This document shows positions 8,591-17,044 of a stretch of 33,220 bases of DNA, piece after piece. The position numbers and the translations under genes were made by a program. The DNA comes from Tessaracoccus caeni (GTDB lineage Bacteria > Actinomycetota > Actinomycetes > Propionibacteriales > Propionibacteriaceae): contig NZ_JARGDO010000029.1 in assembly GCF_029211185.1 (NCBI RefSeq), positions 1-33,220 on the forward strand, given 5' to 3'. Positions within the stretch are counted from its first letter, which is position 1. The number at the start of each line of letters is the position of its first letter. Under the pieces are notes generated by a model. The model was not told where the DNA came from, did not search any database, and was given only the letters and a program-made list of their open reading frames with translations.

Positions 8591-9988
8591 TTAGCGCGAC
8601 AGGGCTCGATCACTGCGCAAGAGGAGAACGATGCCCATGAACCCGACAAGGCATGCAGCCGCTGCGAGCGCCAGCGAAACCTGGTACCCCTCAGTCCCGC
8701 AGGAGGGTTCACGGGCCATGAACGCCGCGTAGATGCTGCCTAGCAACGTGACGGAGATCAGGCTGCCGAACTCGTATGACACTTCCTCGACGCCGGAGGC
8801 CATCCCGGCCCGATCAGCAGACACGTTGGAAATGATCGTGGAGGAAGCCACTGTGATCAGGACTCCAATTCCTGTGCCCGCGAGGAACAGGCTGACCGCG
8901 AACATCCACAAGTTCGCCTCCAGAACCAGGGTTGCCAGTGCATAACCCCCGCCCGCAACAACACAGCCAGCGCCGAGCAGGCGACGCGGCCCGACTCGGG
9001 AAAGCACTGAACCCGCAAGGAGGGAGGTCACCGTCGCGCCCGCCGCGATCGCGGCCAACAGGAGTCCGCTCTGCAGGGGTGAGAATCCACGAACCAGCTG
9101 GAAGTGCTGAGAAGTCACCGCCCCAACTCCGGCAAAGACGAATGTGGCCAGCCCTGCTGCCAAGACACCGGCAACGACCGATCGGCTGCGGAAGACCGAG
9201 AAATCCAGGAGCGGTGTTGGGAGTCTCCGCTGGCGCCGTGCGAACCACGAGAAGCAGACGAAACTCGTCGCAAGTGCCCCTGTAATGAACGCACCGGAGG
9301 GGGCCGATACGGCACCCTGCTTGATCGCTGCGACTAGGCCAGTCAACCCAACGAGAGCCAGCACAGAAGACAGCAAGTCCCAGGACGTTCTTGCCGATGC
9401 GCGAGCCGCTGGCGCGTACATGGCCGCCAACAAGAAAGTCACGAGGGCAAAGGGAACATTGATGAGGAAGACCGAGCCCCACCAGAACCACTCCAGGAGC
9501 AGGCCTCCCACGAGCGGACCGAAGGCAATGCCACCGATCGAGACACTCGACCAAACAGCGATGGCCACGTTGCGCTCATCCTCGTCCTCGAACGTGAACC
9601 GGATGATCGCGAGTGTCGCGGGCAGCATCAGTGCTGCACCCACCGCGAGTAGTGCCCGCGCGACGATCAGCACCCACGCGTTTGGAGAGAAGGCTGCGAG
9701 TAGGGAAGCTATCCCGAACGCGCTGATGCCAATCTGGAACACCAGCTTGTGTCCGAACCTATCCCCGAGCGTCCCGGTGCCCAGCAGTAGGCCAGTCATG
9801 ACGAGGGGGTACATGTTGATGATCCACAGTGACTCACTTACGCTCGCCGACAACTCGTCCGCCAGAAGAGGCACGACCACGTAGAGAATCGAAGTGTCGA
9901 CCGTTGCAAGCAGCAAACCGAGAGAGACGGCGGTGAGCACGAACCATCGTGTGCGCTGCGAGGCCGGCGCAGGGGGATCTTGAGTCAT
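8591..9988 (-). CDS. DHA2-type MFS multidrug efflux transporter
   Basis: 465 residues with about 14 hydrophobic segments from residue 12 onward. LLATVDTSILYVVVPLLADEL in segment 1 and WIINMYPLVMTGLLLGTGTLGDRFGHK (segment 2 and the loop with motif A) are typical of the DHA2/EmrB-QacA drug:proton antiporters. Start ATG 9988 has AAAGG 5 nt ahead. It overlaps a 23-codon leader ORF, and the AraC-type regulator follows 39 bp downstream. With the GNAT gene upstream and erm nearby it is probably a resistance pump. The substrate cannot be read from sequence; the Arg-Leu-Arg leader hints at a macrolide or lincosamide. Confidence 0.88.
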   Translation of the reverse strand: MTQDPPAPASQRTRWFVLTAVSLGLLLATVDTSILYVVVPLLADELSASVSESLWIINMYPLVMTGLLLGTGTLGDRFGHKLVFQIGISAFGIASLLAAFSPNAWVLIVARALLAVGAALMLPATLAIIRFTFEDEDERNVAIAVWSSVSIGGIAFGPLVGGLLLEWFWWGSVFLINVPFALVTFLLAAMYAPAARASARTSWDLLSSVLALVGLTGLVAAIKQGAVSAPSGAFITGALATSFVCFSWFARRQRRLPTPLLDFSVFRSRSVVAGVLAAGLATFVFAGVGAVTSQHFQLVRGFSPLQSGLLLAAIAAGATVTSLLAGSVLSRVGPRRLLGAGCVVAGGGYALATLVLEANLWMFAVSLFLAGTGIGVLITVASSTIISNVSADRAGMASGVEEVSYEFGSLISVTLLGSIYAAFMAREPSCGTEGYQVSLALAAAACLVGFMGIVLLLRSDRALSR

Positions 9989-10056
9989 CTCAGCCTTTCA
10001 ATATGCCGATACGTCGTCAGAGCGCGGTAGATTTGGGAGCCGCGTACAGGGAGCAT
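9985..10056 (-). CDS. Candidate 23-aa leader peptide of the MFS pump
   Basis: An ATG at 10056 opens 23 codons ending in Glu-Arg-Leu-Arg and then TGA, and that TGA overlaps the pump's ATG (ATGA at 9985-9988). GGGAG lies about 10 nt upstream. Arg-Leu-Arg immediately before the stop recalls the macrolide-arrest motif of erm(D)-type and mef leader peptides. Translational coupling is the simplest role; drug-dependent arrest is a second possibility. It is short enough to be chance, so confidence is limited. Confidence 0.4.
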   Translation of the reverse strand: MLPVRGSQIYRALTTYRHIERLR

Positions 10057-10073
10057 GAAAGTCAGACTCCCGA

Positions 10074-11153
10074 TCATTGGCGCATGTGCTCGGAGGCAAG
10101 TCGCGCGAAGATGAGGGTGTCGGTCCATTCGCCCTTGCTGAACCAGTCCTGGACGTGATGTGCTTCGAGCCGGAGCCCGACACGACGAGCCAGTGCTGCC
10201 GAGGCGCTGTTGCGGGCATCCATCTGCGCGGTGATGCGGTGGAGCCGGTAGTGGTCAAACCCGAGGGCGAGTACTGCTCGGACGGCTTCGCTGGCGAAAC
10301 CTTGCCCACCTTGCGCCGGGTCGAGAACCCACCCGATCTCGCCTTGACGGTGCTCGTGATCGATGAGCCACAACGCGACGTCTCCGATCGGGACGCCGTC
10401 ATGCTCGATGACCAGCGCAAGCGCGCCAGTCTCGCCATCGATGTCAGTCTTCGCTAGGCGTTCGGTGAGCTTGTCGTGGGTGAATTCCGCGGTCCATGGC
10501 TCGTCCAGCAGGTAGCGGGCAACGTCGGGTCGCGAGTACAGCTCGTGAAGCCATTCAGCATCGTCGGCGTTATGCGGACGGAGCCGAAGCCGCTCCGTCG
10601 CCAACGGCCACTGGGCGGTGGGCTTGAGATCGCGCCGGTAATGGAATAGTTCCTCGCACTGTCCTGCGGGCGTGGTCCCGACGGCTCGCTCGACCTCACG
10701 GAACCCTGCGTTCGTCAAGCACCGCTGGGAGGCCTTGTTCTCCAGGAGCGTGCGTGCTGTCAAGGTTCGCAGTCCACTGTTGCGTGCGAAGCGCGATGCC
10801 AACTCCAGGCCCCGACGAGCGTGCCCTGCTCCCCGCGCATCCGGATGAATCCAGAACCCGACCTCGGCGGCCTGGGAGCTGACGTCGAAGAGCACCAAGG
10901 AGCCCACAAACCGGTCCGTCTCGGCGTCGGCAAGTGCGAGGACTGCCAGCGTGCCGGACGACAGACCCTCAGCAACCTCGTCACGGATCATCCGTCGCAC
11001 GGACTCGGGGGTGTAGTCGGGCTCGGGCAGGTGGCCGAAGCGCCGCACAGCTTCATCCTTGGTGCCGGCTGCATACGTGTCTGCGTCCAGCTCTGAGAGG
11101 GGGCGTAGGCGAGTGTTCTCAAAGGTGATCGGAAGGGTGGTGGCATCCAGCAT
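10074..11153 (-). CDS. Tandem GNAT N-acetyltransferase (RimJ/RimL-like repeats)
   Basis: 359 residues formed by two GNAT domains of the RimJ/RimL type. Domain 1 (about 10-165) holds GFWIHPDARGAGHARRGLE, the acetyl-CoA loop, and ENKASQRCLTNAGFREVE. Domain 2 (about 180-350) holds EIGWVLDPAQGGQGFASEA and ARNSASAALARRVGLR. Both retain the Q/R-x-x-G-x-G/A-like pocket. It would transfer acetyl from acetyl-CoA to an amine on a protein or drug; the neighbouring TetR regulator and efflux pump favour a drug. It is divergent from the TetR gene and upstream of the pump on the same strand, with 85 bp between them containing the leader ORF. Confidence 0.85.
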   Translation of the reverse strand: MLDATTLPITFENTRLRPLSELDADTYAAGTKDEAVRRFGHLPEPDYTPESVRRMIRDEVAEGLSSGTLAVLALADAETDRFVGSLVLFDVSSQAAEVGFWIHPDARGAGHARRGLELASRFARNSGLRTLTARTLLENKASQRCLTNAGFREVERAVGTTPAGQCEELFHYRRDLKPTAQWPLATERLRLRPHNADDAEWLHELYSRPDVARYLLDEPWTAEFTHDKLTERLAKTDIDGETGALALVIEHDGVPIGDVALWLIDHEHRQGEIGWVLDPAQGGQGFASEAVRAVLALGFDHYRLHRITAQMDARNSASAALARRVGLRLEAHHVQDWFSKGEWTDTLIFARLASEHMRQ

Positions 11154-11212
11154 GCGCTAAACCTAACATAGAATGGATAGCTAACTGAAGCGTGTTTGGT
11201 TAGGCTGGCGGG
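11154..11212. promoter_or_regulatory. Divergent promoter/operator between GNAT and TetR genes
   Basis: The 59-bp gap serves two divergent genes. It is A/T-richer than its surroundings and carries CCTAAC (11162-11167) with its inverse GTTAGG (11199-11204), plus a third GCTAAC at 11180-11185. TAGAAT at 11169-11174 is a possible plus-strand -10 box. A TetR operator here would let the regulator control itself and the acetyltransferase-pump operon. The sites are seen; their function is inferred. Confidence 0.45.
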
Positions 11213-11809
11213 GTGAGCTACTGGGAACACCGCAAACCTGTTCAACGTCTCCGTGCAGTGGACGTTGGTGAGGTCGCAAGGGCCTCCGTGAGACTGCTGG
11301 ACGAAGGCGGGTTGAGGGCCCTCACCCTGCGATCCGTGGCGCAACAGGTGGGCGTCGCTCCAGCCAGCCTGTACTCCCGCGTCGAATCCGTCGACGATCT
11401 GTTCGACCTCGCCCTCGACACCGCGCTCGCAGACGATCCCGTGATGTCCGAGGCGATCCGCAACGCCGACCTGCCTGCCCTGATGCACGCCTTCTTCGCG
11501 CACCTCACGACCCACCGCTGGGCCGGTCAGGTCATCGGCATGCGCGCACCCAGGGGCCCGGCGTACCTGGCCCTTTCCGAGCGGATGTGCGTCCTGCTCG
11601 AACAAGCGGGTACCCCGGATCCGCTGGGAACTGCCTACCGATTGTCCAACCTGGTGATTGGCGCCTCGCTGACCGCACCCATGGCGTCTGACGAGAAGCG
11701 CGTCGCCATTGACCCTGACCAAGCTCCTACCTATGCGCGGCTCCACGCGACGCACCACATCAGCCCACGCGAGATTCTCTCCGACGGCATCACGGCACTC
11801 CTGTCGTGA
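11213..11809 (+). CDS. TetR-family transcriptional regulator
   Basis: 198 residues with GTG start. An N-terminal helix-turn-helix at residues about 20-62 (ASVRLLDEGGLRALTLRSVA, then VGVAPASLYSRVESVDDLFDLAL) matches TetR proteins. The rest is a helical ligand-binding and dimer domain similar to the TetR_C class. It is divergent from the GNAT-pump operon and likely represses it until a drug binds. Its last 20 bp overlap tail-to-tail with the AraC-type gene on the other strand. Confidence 0.85.
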   Translation: MSYWEHRKPVQRLRAVDVGEVARASVRLLDEGGLRALTLRSVAQQVGVAPASLYSRVESVDDLFDLALDTALADDPVMSEAIRNADLPALMHAFFAHLTTHRWAGQVIGMRAPRGPAYLALSERMCVLLEQAGTPDPLGTAYRLSNLVIGASLTAPMASDEKRVAIDPDQAPTYARLHATHHISPREILSDGITALLS

Positions 11810-12269
11810 GGGGGCCTTTTGATTCGGGGCTGCCCTGCGTTGCTGATGGCCACGGGCTGGTCTCCGTGAGAGTGCGCCCAATCGCAGTGCGCCGATATTC
11901 GGACGGGCTGATCCCGACGATGTCGGTGAACTGCCGTGCGGCATGCCCACGGCTGCGCCACCCGACTTTTGTCATGGCGACGCCGATTGGAAGATCAGTC
12001 TCGACCAGGAGCTCAGCCAGCCGATGGGCCCGAATGTGAGCCAGGTACCGCACGGGCGGCATCCCGAATCGTTGTGTGAACGCTCTGCCCAGCTGTGACA
12101 CCGAGAGGTGAACCAGCGCGGCAAGGTCACGGAGCCGCCAATCCCGTTGAGGTGCTTCTGCGAGCAGCCGCGCTGCCAGTTCTGTGGATGTTTCACCGGA
12201 ACGGTGCTCCGTGGCACTCCTAGCTGTTGACGTGTAGCGGCAGGCCTGGTGCCGCGCAGCGATGGTCAT
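11790..12269 (-). CDS. Small AraC-family regulator following erm
   Basis: 159 residues from ATG 12269, which overlaps the erm stop by 4 nt and has GAGGAGG about 9 nt ahead. Longer in-frame starts would run inside erm and are rejected. One AraC DNA-binding domain spans residues about 45-145: LRDLAALVHLSVSQLGRAF for the first helix-turn-helix and VGWRSRGHAARQFTDIVGI for the second. There is no effector domain. It is a paralogue of the regulator at 8081-8551. Direct coupling to erm suggests that it tunes erm or related genes. Confidence 0.85.
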   Translation of the reverse strand: MTIAARHQACRYTSTARSATEHRSGETSTELAARLLAEAPQRDWRLRDLAALVHLSVSQLGRAFTQRFGMPPVRYLAHIRAHRLAELLVETDLPIGVAMTKVGWRSRGHAARQFTDIVGISPSEYRRTAIGRTLTETSPWPSATQGSPESKGPLTTGVP

Positions 12270-13093
12270 CGACGGCGCCTCCTCGACTTCACCTGCTGCG
12301 TCTGCGCACGGTGTGCAGGCGGTGAAGAACCGGTGGTCTTGAACAAGTCCACCCATGCCTCGACGGGCAGGTCCTTCGGGAGTCCTGCAGCGGTCATGCC
12401 GTGGCGTGTCAGCCACGCCTGTGCGGTCTGTGGTGAGCCGAGTGAGGTGGTGCGTGCGAGGATTTGGGCCAGCCCGCGGCCGGGGCCGGTGTAGACGCGG
12501 TGGACCAGGGCATGGAACTGGCGTCGCCGTGTCGGGGACAGCAGCGGATGTTCGCGGCGGTGGATGGTGAGGATTCCGCCGTCGACGCCCGGACGTGGGG
12601 TGAACGCGCGAGCGGGAACACGACTGTGCAGCGTGAACTCGAACCAAGGCGCCCATTGCGCCGTCATCATCGTGGCACCGCCGACACCCGCTCTGCGCCG
12701 CGCGACTTCCCATTGCACGAGCACGATTGCATCGGTCCATGCCGGGGAGTGCAGGATGCGGCGCAGTATGGCCGTGGTCTGGTGAAACGGCAGGTTGCCG
12801 ACGAGCACATGCGCAGATGTTGGAAGCCGGTAGGTCAGGAAGTCGTCGGCGACGACCTCCGCGTGCGGTGGGAGTCGTTGGGTCAAGCGTCGGGCGAGCC
12901 GGGTGTCGATTTCGACGGCTGTGACCGGTCGCCCGAGCTTGGCCAGCGGGGTGGTGAGTGCTCCGTCACCGGGGCCGATCTCGATGATCGGGCCATCGGT
13001 GGCGGTCACGAGCCGTGTGATCGTGGCGATGGTGGATGGGTCAGTCAGGAAGTTCTGGCCGTGCTCATGACGGCCACCTTGATAGGTAGGCAC
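12266..13093 (-). CDS. erm: Erm 23S rRNA (adenine-N6) methyltransferase
   Basis: 275 residues from GTG 13093, with GGAG 6 nt ahead. A GTG at 13126 would add eleven residues. The protein starts with PTYQGGRHEHGQNFL, then the SAM-binding IIEIGPGDGALTTPL, VTAVEID, the ADDFL acidic loop and the catalytic NLPFHQTTAILRRIL (NLPF motif). GRHEHGQNFL and QWEVARRRAGVGGATMMTAQW are typical of the actinobacterial Erm group that includes Erm(X). It dimethylates or monomethylates A2058 of 23S rRNA, giving macrolide, lincosamide and streptogramin B resistance. A leader peptide lies 103 bp upstream, and the AraC-type gene overlaps its stop. The exact erm class is not assigned. Confidence 0.92.
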   Translation of the reverse strand: MPTYQGGRHEHGQNFLTDPSTIATITRLVTATDGPIIEIGPGDGALTTPLAKLGRPVTAVEIDTRLARRLTQRLPPHAEVVADDFLTYRLPTSAHVLVGNLPFHQTTAILRRILHSPAWTDAIVLVQWEVARRRAGVGGATMMTAQWAPWFEFTLHSRVPARAFTPRPGVDGGILTIHRREHPLLSPTRRRQFHALVHRVYTGPGRGLAQILARTTSLGSPQTAQAWLTRHGMTAAGLPKDLPVEAWVDLFKTTGSSPPAHRAQTQQVKSRRRRR

Positions 13094-13196
13094 TGTTTGC
13101 TCCGTGGTTGTTGCGGAGCCGGGCACGCTGAAAGAGCCGCCCGGCCGTGATCACCGGGGGGCGGGAGCAACAACCTGTGGAGGGTGCTCGCCGCTG
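13094..13196 (-). promoter_or_regulatory. erm attenuator region with alternative stems
   Basis: Between the leader stop and erm lie competing inverted repeats. GCCGGGC (13118-13124) pairs with GCCCGGC (13139-13145), a stem abutting the alternative GTG at 13126. CCGCCC (13137-13142) can instead pair with GGGCGG (13159-13164); the two stems exclude one another. Further up, GCCGCT/AGCGGC (13190-13204) and GCTGCG/CGCAGC (13203-13218) overlap the last leader codons and also compete. This is the layout of translational or transcriptional attenuation in inducible erm genes. Confidence 0.55.
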
Positions 13197-13241
13197 TTAG
13201 CGGCTGCGCAGACGCAGCGAAGCAGTGCCGTAGAACAACAT
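13197..13241 (-). CDS. erm leader peptide MLFYGTASLRLRSR
   Basis: ATG 13241 opens 14 codons ending with TAA. The peptide contains Leu-Arg-Leu-Arg near its end. Arg-Leu-Arg is the arrest motif of the RLR class of erm leaders, as in erm(D), and the GTA-LRLR pattern resembles what I recall of the erm(X) leader. A macrolide-bound ribosome would stall there and shift the downstream stems. No strong Shine-Dalgarno is seen (GGTGGGC lies directly before ATG). A TACGCT box about 7 nt upstream might allow a leaderless start. Confidence 0.7.
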   Translation of the reverse strand: MLFYGTASLRLRSR

Positions 13242-13484
13242 GCCCACCAGCGTAGGTGACCCCGCTGCCGGTCAGCGACTCAATATCCCGTCTCTGCTCA
13301 AAGACGCGGAGATCCGTATCAATGCTGGCCAGTACGAATCCCGAGCTAACCCACGGCCGCAGAGCCTCGGCATCATCGAGATTCGTTTCATGAGAGACCT
13401 CGACAGATCTGCCACGCCTCTTGCAGATCGAGGTTGGGAGGCTGCTGGCTCACCTGTGTGACGACTAGGTGAGGGGTGGTGTGG
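13242..13484. other. Intergenic region between erm leader and relaxase, candidate oriT
   Basis: This 243-bp gap separates the divergent erm and relaxase genes. It holds an inverted repeat, GATCTGC (13406-13412) and GCAGATC (13423-13429), with flanking CCTC/GAGG extending it imperfectly. A hairpin just upstream of a MobF relaxase gene is where an oriT is often found. The ribosome binding site GAGGGG (13471-13476) ends 8 nt before GTG 13485. No other gene is convincing here. Confidence 0.35.
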
Positions 13485-16400
13485 GTGACGGTGTCGATGC
13501 GGGTGATGTCGGCTGGCGATGGCTACAAGTACCTGCTGCGCACGGTGGCGGCTGGTGATGGTGACCGGTCGCTGTCGACTCCGTTGACCCGTTACTACGC
13601 CGAGGCGGGCACCCCGCCGGGGCGTTGGCTCGGTTCCGGCGTCACCGGCCTGGGGCACGGTGAACTTGCCCCGGGTGCGCAGGTGTCGGAGGCGCAACTT
13701 CAGTTGCTGGTGGGGATGGGGCGGGATCCGGTCACGGGTGATCCGTTGGGGCGGGCGTATCCGGTGTACAGCTCGACAGCGGTGCGGGTCGCGGATCGCG
13801 TCTCGCAACTTGAGCCGTCGCTGAGCCCGGTGGAGCGGGAACGCTCCGTTGCGCAGATTGAGGCGGAGGAGGCTGCGCGGGGGTCGCGGCGTGCGGTGGC
13901 GGGGTTTGATTTCACGTTCAGTGTGCCGAAGTCGGCGTCGGTGTTGTGGGCGGTTGCGGACGCGGGGACGCAGGCGTTGATTGCGCAAGCCCATCATGAG
14001 GCGGTTGCGGCGGTGGTTGCGTTCATGGAGCGCGAGGTTGCAGCCACCCGCACGGGTGCAACTGCTGGGGGTGGCGCGGTTGCACAGGTCGACGTCACGG
14101 GTTTGATCGCGACGGCGTTTGATCACTTCGATTCCCGCGCTGGTGACCCGCACTTGCATACGCATGTGGTGATCAGCAACAAGGCCCGCACGGTGTTGGA
14201 TGGGAAGTGGCGGAGTCTGGATGGGCGTCCTATGCATGCCGCGGTCGTCGCGCTGTCGGAACTGCACGAGGCCGTGTTCGCCGATCACATGACCCGCACC
14301 TTCGGCGTGAGCTGGGAGTCACGGGAGATGGGCCGAGACCGGAACCCGTCATGGGCGATCACCGACGTCCCCGAACAGCTGGTGGCGGAGTTCTCGACCC
14401 GGTCCCGGCACATCAACGAGGCGACCGACGTGCTGATTGCTGACTACGTGACCCAGCACGGCAAGCGCCCGTCGCCGGCGACCATCATGAAACTGCGCGC
14501 CCAGGCCACGCTCGCAACCCGCCCGGACAAGCAAGTCCGCTCATTGGCGGAACTGACCGAACAGTGGCGCACCCGCGCCAGCCAGCAGCTCGGTGTGGAT
14601 GCCACCGTGTGGGCGCGCACCGTCACCGGCGGCGAGCAGCAGTTGCTGTTGCGGGCCGACGATGTGCCGTTGGATCTGATCGGGCAGGTGGGGCGCTCGG
14701 TGGTCGAGGTGGTCGGGGAGAAGCGTTCGACGTGGCGGCGCTGGAACCTGATGGCCGAAGCCGCCCGCAAAACGATGGGGTGGCGGTTCGCCACCGTTGA
14801 GGACCGCGAAGTCATCACCGCCATGGTCGCCGACGCCGCCGAACAGGCGTCCCTGCGCCTGACCCCACCCGAGCTAGCGGTGAGTCCGGTGGAGTTCCGC
14901 CGCCCGGACGGCACCAGTGTCTTTCGTCCGAAGCACTCGACCGTGTTCTCCTCGGACACCCTCCTCGCGGCAGAGGACCGTCTCCTGCAACGGGCCCGCA
15001 CCACCACCGGGCCGAGTATCGACCTGACCACCGTCGAAATGATCACGAGCAAGCCTGACGCCGAGGGCCGGGTGCTCGGTCCCGACCAGGCCGAAGCTTT
15101 GGCGTCGGTCGCGGTGTCGGGTCGGGTGGTGGATGTGTTGGTGGGGCCGGCGGGGGCTGGGAAGACGACCGCCATGAATGCGCTGCGCCGGGCGTGGGAG
15201 ACCTCGCATGGTGCCGGGTCGGTAGTTGGACTGGCGCCGTCGGCGGTGGCGGCGCAGGTGCTGGCCGAGGATCTGGGGATCGCCACGGAGAACACGGCGA
15301 AGTGGTGGACCACCCACCAACACACCGGCGCGACCTTCAAGGCCGGGCAGCTGGTCATCATCGATGAAGCCTCCCTCGCCGGCACCCTCTCCTTGGACCG
15401 GATCACGCAGGCAGCCGAGGAAGCGGGGGCGAAGGTGCTGCTGGTCGGTGACTATGCCCAGCTCCAGTCCGTCGATGCCGGGGGTGCGTTCAGCCTGTTG
15501 ATCCACGACCGCGACGATGCTCCCGAGCTGGTCGATGTCCACCGCTTCACCCATGCTTGGGAGAAGACCGCGTCCCTGGAGTTGCGGCACGGCCGCACCC
15601 CGGTCATTGACACCTACCTGGCACACGGCCGCATCCATGATGGTGACGCCGAGGCCATGACCGATGCCGCCTACACCGCCTGGCGCCGAGACCGGCAGCA
15701 GGGTTTGGTGTCGGTGCTGATCGCCGAAACCCGCGAGAACGTCACCGCCCTCAACATTCGCGCCCGCGCTGACCTGATCCTTGACGGCACATTGAAGCCG
15801 GGCCCTGAAATCATCCTGTCCGACGGATCGGCAGCGGGCGTGGGTGACACGATCATCACCCGCCACAATGATCGGCGGCTGCGGAACCGGCACGGCTGGG
15901 TCCGCAACGGCCAAACCTGGACCATCACCGCCGTGCGCGATGACGGGTCGGTCACGATCCGCCCACCCGGGGCCCGGTTCGGCAACAGCATCGTCCTCCC
16001 AGCCAACTACGTGGCTGAGCATGTCGACCTCGGCTACGCCGTCACCGCGCACCGCGCCCAGGGCATTACCACCGACACTGCGCATGTGCTGGTGGAGCCC
16101 ACGACCACCAGGGAGAACCTGTATGTCGCGATGACCCGGGGTCGAGAATCGAATCAGGCTTATGTGATCCTCGACCGGCCCGACGATCACGCCACGGCGC
16201 ATCCGGGCGACAACCCTGACGCCACCGCCCGCACGGTTCTCTACGGCGTGCTGCAACACAGCGGTGCTGAGCTGTCGGCGCACGAGACCATCACCGCCGA
16301 GCAGGGCCAGTGGGGCTCGATCGCCCAACTCGCCGCCGAATACGAAACCATCGCCGCCGCAGCCCAACACGACCGCTGGGCTGCTCTCATCAAATCCAGC

Positions 16401-17027
16401 GGCCTCTCCACCGATCAAGCGCAAGCGGTCATCGACTCCGACGCCTTCGGCGCGTTGACTGCGGAACTGCGCCGGGCCGAAGCCAACCACCACCACGTCG
16501 ACACCCTCCTGCAACGCCTCATCGCAGCGCGCGGGTTCGCCGACGCCGACGACATCCCCTCTGTCATCCACCACCGCCTCGCCAACGCCACCACCCGCCC
16601 CGCCGGCTCCGGCCGCACCCGCCAGGCACCGCGTCTCATCGCCGGGCTGATTCCCGAAGCCACCGGCCCCATGACCCCCGACATGCAACGGGCTCTGACC
16701 GAGCGCCGCCACCTCATCGAAACCCGGGCAGAAGCAGTCCTCGACACCGCCCTCCACACCCACGAGCTATGGGTTACAGCACTCGGTCCGATCCCCGCCA
16801 GCGGGCGGGAGCGGCAGCAGTGGCGTCGCCGCGCCCTGGTTGTGGCCGCCTACCGTGACCGGTACCAGATCACAGACCCGGACCCGCTCGGCACCCAACC
16901 TGAGGGCACGGCGCAGAAGATCGACCGCGCTCGGGCAGAAACCGCGTTACGGACACTGATCCGCCCGACCATCGAGAACGAGCGTCGGCGGCCCGCCGTC
17001 CAGGCGACGCGGCACCTCGACCTGTAA
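13485..17027 (+). CDS. MobF-family relaxase with helicase domain (TrwC/TraA-like)
   Basis: 1180 residues. GTG 13485 is preferred because GAGGGG lies 8 nt ahead; an in-frame GTG at 13476 is the alternative. The relaxase domain (residues 1 to about 330) begins with SAGDGYKYLLRTVAAGD. It contains the tyrosine pair in TRYYAEAGTPPGRW (Y37, Y38) and the three-histidine metal site DPHLHTH (H223, H225, H227). A RecD/TraI-type SF1 helicase follows, with Walker A VGPAGAGKTT at about 550-560 and Walker B VIIDEAS near 625. The motif TAHRAQGITTD lies near 850. It nicks oriT, stays bound to the 5' end and unwinds the strand for transfer. The C-terminal about 280 residues are helical. Length is normal and no frameshift is visible. 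Confidence 0.93.
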   Translation: MTVSMRVMSAGDGYKYLLRTVAAGDGDRSLSTPLTRYYAEAGTPPGRWLGSGVTGLGHGELAPGAQVSEAQLQLLVGMGRDPVTGDPLGRAYPVYSSTAVRVADRVSQLEPSLSPVERERSVAQIEAEEAARGSRRAVAGFDFTFSVPKSASVLWAVADAGTQALIAQAHHEAVAAVVAFMEREVAATRTGATAGGGAVAQVDVTGLIATAFDHFDSRAGDPHLHTHVVISNKARTVLDGKWRSLDGRPMHAAVVALSELHEAVFADHMTRTFGVSWESREMGRDRNPSWAITDVPEQLVAEFSTRSRHINEATDVLIADYVTQHGKRPSPATIMKLRAQATLATRPDKQVRSLAELTEQWRTRASQQLGVDATVWARTVTGGEQQLLLRADDVPLDLIGQVGRSVVEVVGEKRSTWRRWNLMAEAARKTMGWRFATVEDREVITAMVADAAEQASLRLTPPELAVSPVEFRRPDGTSVFRPKHSTVFSSDTLLAAEDRLLQRARTTTGPSIDLTTVEMITSKPDAEGRVLGPDQAEALASVAVSGRVVDVLVGPAGAGKTTAMNALRRAWETSHGAGSVVGLAPSAVAAQVLAEDLGIATENTAKWWTTHQHTGATFKAGQLVIIDEASLAGTLSLDRITQAAEEAGAKVLLVGDYAQLQSVDAGGAFSLLIHDRDDAPELVDVHRFTHAWEKTASLELRHGRTPVIDTYLAHGRIHDGDAEAMTDAAYTAWRRDRQQGLVSVLIAETRENVTALNIRARADLILDGTLKPGPEIILSDGSAAGVGDTIITRHNDRRLRNRHGWVRNGQTWTITAVRDDGSVTIRPPGARFGNSIVLPANYVAEHVDLGYAVTAHRAQGITTDTAHVLVEPTTTRENLYVAMTRGRESNQAYVILDRPDDHATAHPGDNPDATARTVLYGVLQHSGAELSAHETITAEQGQWGSIAQLAAEYETIAAAAQHDRWAALIKSSGLSTDQAQAVIDSDAFGALTAELRRAEANHHHVDTLLQRLIAARGFADADDIPSVIHHRLANATTRPAGSGRTRQAPRLIAGLIPEATGPMTPDMQRALTERRHLIETRAEAVLDTALHTHELWVTALGPIPASGRERQQWRRRALVVAAYRDRYQITDPDPLGTQPEGTAQKIDRARAETALRTLIRPTIENERRRPAVQATRHLDL

Positions 17028-17044
17028 TGGCGGGCACAAAGAAG

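Noticed and set aside
12270..12740. N-terminal extension of the AraC-type gene after erm
   Set aside because: It lies wholly inside erm in another frame, is Arg/Pro/His-rich and has no ribosome binding site; ATG 12269 with GAGGAGG is clearly better.
14874..16763. 629-codon minus-strand frame inside the relaxase gene
   Set aside because: It is Gly/Val-rich low-complexity shadow of the MobF gene, which has all expected motifs on the plus strand.
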